From Entamoeba invadens IP1 (lineage: Eukaryota > Evosea > Mastigamoebida > Endamoebidae), in NCBI RefSeq assembly GCF_000330505.1, contig NW_004440432.1, forward strand, positions 384,701-402,719: 18,019 bases of DNA, read 5' to 3'. Of the stretch, positions 1 through 9,400 are shown piece by piece. A model generated the notes under the pieces. It had not been told where the DNA came from. It saw nothing but the letters and a program-made list of their open reading frames with translations, and searched no databases. Position 1 is the first letter of the stretch. Every line of letters starts with the position of its first letter. Made by a program: the position numbers and the translations under genes.

Positions 1-148
1 TTTTTAATAATAATTCAAAATAACATTTTTTTAATTCATTACATCAAATTTGTAATAATTTTAAATTTGTTTTTTAGTTACATATTTTAATAAAACAGGT
101 CATTATAATAAACGAGAATCATTTTTACAATTAGAACAAAAAATTCAC

Positions 149-2303
149 TTAAGTATCGATCTTCTGTTTTTTTAGTGATTTTTGCAATTTAATAAATTTT
201 TCATTTTTTGTCATTTTTCTTGTTTTAACAGTGTTAACTTTTTTATTGTTGTTTTTTCTTGGCTTTTTTTCTTGATTTACTTTCAACATTCTTTTTGATT
301 TTTCTTTTTTAGAATCGTATTTGAAACATTTTTCTTCTGTTTGTATAAACACGTTAGATTCTTTTTTGTTTGTTTCGCTACATCATGTATTTCCACTTGT
401 TTAGACACTTCAGTTGTAAAACAAAATGATTCCACGTTTTCATCAATGTCAGTCTTTTCTATATCGTCGTTGACTACAACTGACACACAATTAGAAACTA
501 TTTTAATATATTCAAGTGGACTGTTGTATAATCCAGATCTATAATTTTCTTCGACGTTTTCAATTTCACTGTTTTTTGTTAATCTATTTCTTTTGTAAAT
601 ACCTTTTCCTTTCATTTTATCAAAAGCAACATTGTCTTCAGTTTCTATTCTCAAATAATTAACAAACCATTCAAGTTCTGTTGGTCGTTTGTTGTGAAAT
701 CTTTTAACAAAAGCAGAGTGGAATGATTCTGTAATATTATTTGTTTTATATGCGTTTCCATAATGACTCCACAACGAGGGAGGGAAATTACCTTTTATCC
801 AAGTACGGTTAAAATATTCGAATAGTCGCACTTCTTTACAGTTATTTTCATTTGCATTTTTTTTATTTCACAAAACGTTTTTTCAATATCTTCCGGTTTT
901 AAGTATGACAAATTCATTAACAATCTTGCTTTTGAGTGAAACATTTGGTCATTTTTATAGTCTATTCGCAACCCATATTCAACAATTTTTCTGTAAATTG
1001 CTTGGCATAAATGGAAAAAACACCCACTAACTTTACAACCCATTTTTTCCAATGCCAGTTTTGCTGCACTTTCAAAATCAATCATACATTCTGTTGTAGT
1101 GTTGAAAAGTTCGGCATTTATTAAATTTTTAAGAAAAATGTTAATGTGATTAAACAATTCTAAATAAGTACTTTGTTTTTTGTTTTTTAAAAGACAAGAA
1201 AAAAGTAAAAAATGTTGATTGTTCTGATAAACACCATGAATAAAATAAGTTTGATAAAATCCATCCGGTGTGGTCGAATATGTGCCATCCAAAAACAGTG
1301 TCGTTGGTAATATTCCTTTCATTTTAAGCAATTTGTCAACATTACAATGTATTAAAATAGTGTCACTTTTATATATTAAATATTGTGAATAATCTGGATG
1401 TGAATTGAAACTAATATCAGGAAAATGTTTTTTTCTTTTTCTAAGAAAGATCCTTTTAGTACTACTTTTTCTTCTTTTTTCGTGTTGGTAATCATATTCA
1501 TCTAAAACCTTTTCGGTGTTCTCAAACCTGTTTTTGACATCAGAAGCTAAACTTTCCAGTATATCATCCGCCTTTGCTCTTTCTATTGGATTATCTGAAA
1601 CATCAGAATGAATTGTTTGACTAGAAGTATACTTGAAAGATACAAATTTGGTTATATTATTAATAGATCCTTCATAATCAACAATTGTAATTGAAACTCC
1701 GCAATTTCTGTCTTTACATCTAAATTTTAACAAAGAACCACCACTTTGATGAAAAACATGCCCATCAACAACAGGAAGTAATTTATTACTTTGAGTTGAC
1801 TTTACAGATTCAATGTTATTATATAATGTTTGAAATTTACCTAAACCACCGTCAGCATTTTCAATTAATGATTTTAAACTGTTAATATCAGAACTTATTG
1901 TTGTGACAGTTGGTTTTATTTGAAAAGTTGTTTTCAATTGTTTTGAATTGGCTTTGACTGTATTTGAAGTATCTGTTAAAGCACAAGGCAATTGATAATT
2001 GTTTAATATAATATCATTTTCATCTTTGTTACAGTGTCCGATGAATTGAGGCAAATATTGTTGAAAATTTGTATGTTGTGTGTAACACAGAATAGGACCG
2101 ATTCCATTTATTGGTATAATTGGATATTGAAAAGTAACATTAACTTGCCTGTTTATATTTGGTAAGTTACTTGTGTTTTGGAACTGCGAATAACAAAAAA
2201 CATTTCCAAAGTTACAAATAGGATTATTTACTGTTTGAGATACAAATGATATAGGTTGATCAACTAATCCATAAGATACAAAAGGATACTGATTTGGTAG
2301 CAT
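149..2303 (-). pseudogene. Mutator-like element (MULE) transposase, frame broken once or twice
   Basis: This gene encodes a DDE transposase that would cut and paste a Mutator-like DNA transposon in the nucleus. The main frame starts at ATG 2303 and runs 502 residues to 795; the second runs 831-283. A FLYWCH/WRKY-like zinc-binding segment is suggested by Cys196, Cys201 and His232. The catalytic Asp are Asp339 (LFLDGTY) and Asp409 (CMIDFES), followed by the family's CxxH at Cys428-His431 (GCFFH). The catalytic Glu lies in the second frame, in TNNITESFH. One extra base in the T8 run at 857-864 (A8 on the coding strand) would join the frames across EIKK and FEYFNRTW. A lysine-rich tail in a third frame (to 149) may be the original C terminus after another one-base shift near 310. 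No terminal inverted repeats were found. The MULE identity is strong. Whether the lesion is real or a sequencing error is open. Confidence 0.85.
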
Positions 2304-3206
2304 TGATTATTCAGTTATATCAAAATCTGAATATATATAAAAGCATTTAAAAATAACTTGAAAAAAACATCACAATTTTAATTTGTGTTTTTAAATACTT
2401 TTTTATCAACAAAATAATTGTGTATTTATTATAAATATTTGTATTTTAATAATTTGATAATTAAAAAATAATCAAAAAATAATCAAAAAATACAATTTTT
2501 TATTTTTAGATTTTTTGAGTGAAAAGTCTTGAGTGAAAAATCTGTCAATCATTCTAATTTGACATTCTGACTATTCCTATACAGAAGTAATAAAACCAAC
2601 TTCGGAAGGTGTTGGAAATTATATACCAAATTAAAATAGATATTATAATTTATATGTTATAGTTATAACACTGTAAATTTATGAATTGGACAAACATAGT
2701 GTACCGTTAACCTCGTTTGTTGTGAGAACAAACGAGTGATATTTGAGTGTTAATCATTGCTCTTTATATACCATTTTCATTACCATTTGTATAGTTTTAG
2801 TTACTATAATTTTTTTTATATAGTTTCAAAACTCAAAGAAAATTCATAATCCAAAAATCGTTGAGTTTTATAATTTCTATATTTTTGAATTCTGAGATAA
2901 GAAATATGTTTTTTTATTACAATTTTTAACATAAAATATTATTTATTATAATTTATTTAAATACTTGAAATTAATTCGATTTTTGGTGTTTTTTCAATAT
3001 TTAAATAATATTATTATTGTAATATTATTAATTATGAATGTTGATTACCAAAGAATATAATTATTGTACAAAGAATTAGTACTTCTTCAAACAAAAAATA
3101 TAATAACATTAATTAAAATTGTTGTATAATCAATTGTTATAAATAAACTATCGCAAATTATTATAAAAAATAATACAAAATGTTAGTTAAACTTCTATAT
3201 AAAAAT
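2304..3206. other. AT-rich non-coding interval
   Basis: About 900 bases with no convincing coding frame separate the MULE transposase start from the 3' end of the TMK pseudogene. It holds the upstream region of the transposase, with a TATATATA stretch about 25-35 bases before the ATG. It also has short direct repeats (ATAATCAAAAA twice near 2468-2490; GAGTGAAAARTC twice near 2517-2541) and the palindrome listed separately. A MULE terminal repeat would be expected here, but none could be paired with the left end of the window. Confidence 0.6.
2712..2736. repeat. perfect palindrome, 10-bp stem and 5-base loop
   Basis: CTCGTTTGTT at 2712-2721 is the exact reverse complement of AACAAACGAG at 2727-2736, with GTGAG between. 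It can form a hairpin or cruciform. It lies in non-coding DNA between two degenerate genes, with no U-tract that would make it a bacterial-type terminator. Its function is unknown. Confidence 0.85.
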
Positions 3207-6047
3207 CTAATTTCTGTTGATTAATCCCTGTACAATTCGTTGATTTGCTTTTGCATCTTCTCTGTTCTTTTCATCGCGAAGTCAATTTTTTAGAAACCCC
3301 ATCGTTAAGTCCTGAATGTGCTGCCACAATATCATTGACTTTTACACCCAATTTGGTGACTTGGTCAAACGTTAGTCTTTCTTTACCGTCTTGTTTCCAA
3401 CACGATTGAATGAGTTGCGCATAGTCAGATGGCATACTTTCATCAAGGCAAAGTCTTTTTTTATTCAGGACATGGTCTTTTATTTCAAAAATAGATTTGA
3501 ACTCTTTATAAGGCTCTTTTTGATAGAAAATTTCTTATCTGTAATGCCATAGAAATAGACATCACCAGAGTATGTCTATTCGTCGTGGTATGTTTTTGGA
3601 GCCGCATATACAGGAGTACAAGCACTTTGTCTTCATTCTTTTTCATTGTCTTTTTAACAAATCTTGAGGTACCAAAGTTTGTAATCTTGACCGAACACAC
3701 AGAGTGTGGATCGAGTGAATTGACCAATAAATTGTCTGGTTTCAAATTTAAGTGCATAATTCGATTTTCATGTAAAATTTGCATACCTTTTGCTGTATCA
3801 AACAACATTGCACTTTTAACTTGTAAGGCATTTTTAAACAGTTTTGTTTGTCTTGTCTTAGATACTCATTTAATAAACCATAAACAAAGAACTGAATGAC
3901 CATTGAAACCTGTGGAATGTAAGTAACTGCTCCCATGTAATTGGCAATGAATGGATTTTGCAATTTACGCATAATATCACATTCTGACACAACTTCTCTT
4001 TTAAATTCCTTCATCTCTTAATCTTTAAGACTCTCCCATCTAAACTGCTTGATGGCAACTGGTACACTTCTGTAATCACCAATGTACACTTTGCCCATTG
4101 CTCCTTCAGCTATTGGATTTTCCGACATATTCAATTCGTCCATATCCAAATGGACTGTATTCATAGCATCTGTTGTTATAACCAAATTTTCATAGTGCCG
4201 CCTTCCTATATTTTTACAAAGACTTTCCATCTTCTTTCTATAATTTTCAGTCCAATTATAAAAACTTTTATTCTTCAATAATGATGCAACTGATTCTGAA
4301 GTGCTTCTCGAAGACGCAAACCAGACAGAGTATGGTATTCTCAAGTCTCTGATTCTAGTTGTGCAACGAATTGTCATAAAACAAGTCATAGTATGCATTA
4401 AAGATAATTTTGGTCTTAAGTTAGAACTTGTGGATCGAAATAAAATGTATATTTGGGGTTGCTTGGAGTGTGGAATATCACCATCATCCGTTTGTTTTTG
4501 GAGCAATTTTTAATTTCCATTTTTTCGAATCTGGTATCGCCAATAGCAGTCAATTTGGTGTCATTTCCAAAATCAAGTCGTGTTGAGTTATGTAATATCT
4601 TGACTGTTTCCCACTAAGTGCTCTTTTTGCTCCAGTGATATAGAAGTGATAAATTGGTTGTTGTGTTTTGTGGATGTTGATATCAATTTTTTATCTAAAT
4701 ACAAAGATAAATACAATTAAAAGGAAACAAAAGATAACAACAAATGCAACTACCCCTCCTATTACTATTCTATTATTTCACCGGCACTTAAGTCTTTTGC
4801 AAACAACTCAAAAAATCATTCGAAGATTGAACATGGCCCTCTATACATTGGCAAGTGATATTACAGTTAACTCCTCCATCACACTCTTCTTTTCTAATGA
4901 ATTTTCCATTGGAGTCATAGTAATTGTCTATCATACCATTACCACATTTATCATATACACAAACTCCAGCTTTTAATGTGTAGTTTAAGGATGTATCACA
5001 TGTACGTCCAGTTTGACATCTTTCACTTTTTCGTTTACATTCATCCCCATTTCCAAGCTTATTATTTCAACATTCCGAAGTGACACAAACATGGTTTTGT
5101 ACACTTTTTGGGTGCATCGACAATACTGATCAGTCTTTTGACCCAAATTAACAAAGATTCGCCTCTTCATTTACCCGCCTTCTTCTCTTGTAATAACACA
5201 AAAGGTGAAAATCTTATCCACCATAACCACTGTTACATACACACTTTCTTGCATCTGAATCACATTTTCCAAATTACAATTATTAGGACAAATGATAGAT
5301 ACAGTCATGATAATTGATGCTCTGTAATCTTCTGACAAAAACGACAAGTATTTCTTTTTCCCATCCGAATCAAGTTTGACATGAACTCCATTGGCTTGCT
5401 ACACTTCATTCTCCTCTTCTCTATTTTCAATTGAAAGCAGTTTTTGTCCAGTACCAACTTTTACACATTTTCTTGACACAAAATTGTTATTTTCATCATT
5501 GTCAGATTTACTTGACTCAAGTAATTGAGTGAAGTAAATATTTACTTGAATCGATTTGATGACCTTGTATCTTTGAAAATATATCCTTTCCCTGCACATT
5601 TAACAGTAAATAACAACACCTTCATATATTTGTTTGGCATGCAGGCGGGATTGGCTAAACAACCAAATTGTTCAAATGGAACAACTAACAACTTTTTTGT
5701 TGAGTCCTCAGAAAGGTATGTTAACATTTCTTGAGTCAGGTCAATAGCAAGTAGAACCTTCAAACCTTGTTCTTCTTTGAGTTCAATAGAAAATGTCAAC
5801 TTATTAGTAAATCCACAAAATGAAGCAAAAAAGAAGTTAGAATGTTGACTCGTTAAATTTTCTAAACATCGAATTGAATCGGGAACTTTCCAGTCGTTTC
5901 ATATATATTTTTATTTAAATTGAAATGGATATAACAATGTGGATTGATATTGTGAATTTGTGAATTTGTTCCATCAACAGAAAATTCAACTGCATTCTCG
6001 GTGCTGTCCAACTTTTTAATTGTGATAGCAACATAATCTTTAGTCAT
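3207..6047 (-). pseudogene. decayed transmembrane receptor kinase (TMK family)
   Basis: The domains follow TMK order on the minus strand but need many frame changes. A beta-rich N-terminal ectodomain (6047-5400) is followed by an EGF-like piece (CDSDARKCVCNSGYGG, about 5209-5262) and a CGNG...ECDGG cysteine repeat (about 4860-4965). A hydrophobic helix lies at about 4690-4755, an MSP-like juxtamembrane domain (DFGNDT ... DPQVLT) at about 4410-4590, and a kinase domain at 4130-3215. Visible lesions include an in-frame TAG at 5399-5401, an in-frame TAA at 4018-4020, frameshifts near 5878, 5570, 5265, 4690, 4400, 3800 and 3620, and a short loss near 3530. The ATP lysine survives (VAIKQF, codon 4048-4050). 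The catalytic motif reads HLNLKPDN, the DFG motif reads NFG, and APE reads APK. There is no signal peptide before ATG 6047, so the 5' end is also lost or frameshifted. The gene cannot make an active kinase. It is a paralogue of the intact gene upstream, with a different ectodomain. Confidence 0.85.
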
Positions 6048-6473
6048 TTATGAAAGGTTAAATTTAAACCATTTTCTTTTTTTAAACTTCTATGGGAAGA
6101 AACATATTGAAAATTAAAGATAACCACTTTTTTTTATTAACACTGATTTTTGATAAAAATAGTGAAAATAATATTCAACACATTTCCATGATAAACCCAT
6201 AAATATACGTTTTTTCTTTGTTCAGAAACCAACGAATAGACACTTTTATTGAATTTGCATTCGAAATGTTATTACATTAAAACATAAAATGTTCATGGTC
6301 AGTCTTTTTAGTTATTATTAAAAAACACAAAAAATAAATTATTCAAAATTTATTAATTTGTTTTTTGTGTTTTACAAAATTTCTATTTTACTCAGAATTA
6401 TAATCTTTAATTTTTATTGCATATTGTTTTCGAACCCAATCTTCAAGTTAACCCCAAAATAGAATCACACAAA
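6048..6473. other. intergenic spacer between the two tandem kinase genes
   Basis: This 426-base AT-rich stretch contains the 3' flank of the intact kinase and the former 5' region of the pseudogene. A short minus-strand frame just above 6047 (reading KKENGLNLTFHK) may be a remnant of the missing ectodomain start. No other gene, RNA or repeat is visible. Confidence 0.5.
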
Positions 6474-6476
6474 TTA
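6471..6476 (-). promoter_or_regulatory. putative polyadenylation motif TAATTT at the stop codon
   Basis: On the coding strand the TAA stop of the kinase is the first three bases of TAATTT, a hexamer resembling the TA(A/T)TTT motif known from Entamoeba 3' ends. It is followed by T-rich sequence. Entamoeba 3' UTRs are short, so the position fits, but the motif is common in AT-rich DNA. Confidence 0.35.
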
Positions 6477-9400
6477 AATTATTTGTTTGTTAAATTCCAA
6501 ATTTAATCTATGTTCTATTTCGGATATAGAAAGTCTCTCATTTTTATTATGACACCAACACTCACATATCAAAGAATAATGTGAATTTAACATGTTGTCC
6601 AGACAAGGTAGTCTTTCGCCAGATACAACATACTCAACAATCTTCCATGGAAATTTAAACTGTTTAACTGGATATGCTTCACACCACCCAAATATTTCGT
6701 ACATAGTCACACCAAACGAATAAATGTCTGCACTTTTCTTGTACTTTTGTTTGTTTAATATTTCTGGTGCCATATAAGTTGGTGTTCCAACATTTTTTGT
6801 GAAAGTCATATTTGTCATAAGTAAATTCACACTTCTGGCACTCCCAAAATCAGTTAGTTTTGCGTTCACTTTTTCACAAAAGTCCATTGAAAATATCAAA
6901 ATGTTATCCGGTTTGATGTCTCTGTGCAAAACGCCGTTTTCATGGAGATAAAAAATACCCTTTGCAGCATCAAAAAGAAATTTGATTCGAAGTTTCACAT
7001 CGACTTCTTCAGATGTTTTGTGTTTCATCAAATCTTGCAGAGATCCAAATGATGCAAATTCAGTGACCATACACACTTTATTTGGTATAAACACAGCTCC
7101 GTAGAAGTGTACGATATTGTCACTTCTGAATTTGTCTAACATATTAACCTCCTTTGTAAATTCATCATCATCATCATTTTTTATTTCTTTCTTTTTTTTA
7201 ATGGCAACACAATTCCCTCTGTATATTCCTTTATACACAATTCCAAACGATCCTTCACCGATCACCTTCTCTTCAATCAACTCGTCGAAATCCAGTCGTG
7301 TTGTCATTTTGGTTAGTGCACGGATTTTCAATGGAAATTGGAAGTTCTTTCCTTTCTTCATATCAACAGCAAATAATGTGATTTCCTCGTCGATGTTGGT
7401 TGAGCACAGTGGCATCAAAAAGACTTCGAATTCAACAGCCTTTCCTTCTGGTATTGCAATGACTTGTGGTTCTGCATATATATGATATTTCACATTTGAA
7501 GTGTTGAACGTGAATTGGACTTTGACAGTATGATGTAAGGTATTTCCAACACATATTAACTCACGATTTTCACTATCAACATCTATCAAGGTATCACCAT
7601 CATTTTCAAAAATTATTTCAGTTTTGTTGACTGAAATAAAAGAATTCTGAAGTTTCACAAAATTGATGTTTGAGGAATTCATTGAGAAAAGACACGTTTT
7701 CTTTTGTAAGTCACGCACCTTTCCTTTCTCTAATATGTAATACACTGTATATAATATTAGAACAGTGGAGATGATAATTATGAGCACAATAAACATGACG
7801 ATGATTAGTATTATCCACCACACGGCATGCTTGTCACATGACGTTTGTGTAACACCAGTTTCATACCAAAAATCGCATTTGGTGCATTTTGAACTTTTCA
7901 CTTCAACACAATGTTTTACTTTTTCCATTGATAAACATTTGTTGTTGGATAAAACGTGATTTGACGAACAAGATGTGCATACTCCCAATGTGTCACATCT
8001 ATCACAAAAAGTAGTGAGTGTGTTACAACTATCACAAAATTGGTTGTACACATAAAACCCGTCAACACATTTTTGACATCCAAATTTGCTTTTAATTTCA
8101 CAATTTTCGAGTTTATCGAATTGAATACATTGTGTTGAATTTGTGAGTAAAAAAGTGTTATCATTGCAAGTAATGCATGTTGACTTTTGGTTGCAAAACA
8201 AACAGTTGTCAATACACTTTTCACACTTACCTTTGTCATTTCTGAAAAACGAATCCTTACATATAGCACACTTTGAAGAGCCTTCAATCACTTTCTTGCA
8301 TTGTGTCTCTTCATTGGAAATGATAACACAACTATTGTTTTGAAGAGTATACAACGAGGAACATATCAAACAAACATCTTGAGACGCACAGTAAACACAA
8401 TTCGGAGAGCATTTTTTACATGTAAAATTTTTGAGATAATAATTACTATCACAACAAATACAACGGTCTTGTTCAGATTTAAAAATTGAACAGTGGATAT
8501 CTTTAAATTCACTCGATTTGCATGTCAAATCTTGTGATATAACAAAAGTATTTTCACATGTGACACATTTTCCGTTTTTGTTTGAAATATCACAATTGTT
8601 GGATAATACACAAAGTCCGTTCTCGTTAATAAATTTGTTTGTTAAGTTACAAGCAGTGCAATGTACATTGTCGTTTGAAGTACATCCAGTCGTCATCTCT
8701 ATTTCACACAAATTGTTTTTGGTATAAACACTATCTTCACACTTTTCACAATATGTTGGTGTGCATCTTTCACACAATTTCCCATACTTGTTTTTACATG
8801 ATTCACATTGCAAATTCTGAGAGTTATAATAAAACCCTTGTGAACACAAAACGATGTTTGTGTTGTCTGTTAAATTTGCATTTAATTGTGATAAACATCC
8901 CCCGTTTTGTAAAATAAATTTATTATCACATATTGTACAAGTGTTTTCATCAACACACACCCGACAATTTGAGTCGCATTTTACACACTCTACATATCTA
9001 GAGTAATACCCTTCCTTACATTTCATAATTAAATTATGTTTGGCTAAAATGGTGTTATTTGGCGCGTCACAAATGCTAACTCCATTTTGTTGAACCAACA
9101 AATAGCCAAAATCACATAAAACGCACCCATCCTTCACACATTTTAAACACCCATTTGAACATTCAAAACACTTGTTTTTGTAAAAATAATACGAATCAGG
9201 ACACGATTCACACACCTTTGTTGTAACATTTGTTTGTATTGTTGATAACACACAATTATCATCATAATTTTCGCATTGATTATTGAGTAAATACGAATTC
9301 TTACAGTATTTGCATGTACTCTTTGTTTTGTCAACAAACAACGCCGTGCAATTTTGCATTTCATTGGACACAACATCAATCGTTTGAGTTGTAATGTTAT

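Noticed and set aside
1..148. Possible left end of the MULE
   Set aside because: I looked for an inverted match between the first 150 bases and 2304-3206 and found only AT-rich chance matches; the end may lie outside the window.
2450..2500. CRISPR-like short repeats (ATAATCAAAAA)
   Set aside because: Only two or three adjacent copies without spacers; this is simple AT-rich repetition in a eukaryotic sequence.
5108..5317. Plus-strand frames over the TMK pseudogene (4668-5734)
   Set aside because: They are antisense to sequence that reads as TMK ectodomain and membrane helix on the minus strand.
7117..7485. 122-codon plus-strand frame opposite the kinase
   Set aside because: It is the antisense shadow of the kinase domain of the intact gene; its composition follows the complementary codons and it has no independent support.
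7916..8287. 123-codon minus frame inside the kinase gene
   Set aside because: It is a shifted reading of the cysteine-rich region, where frequent TGT/TGC codons keep alternative frames open.
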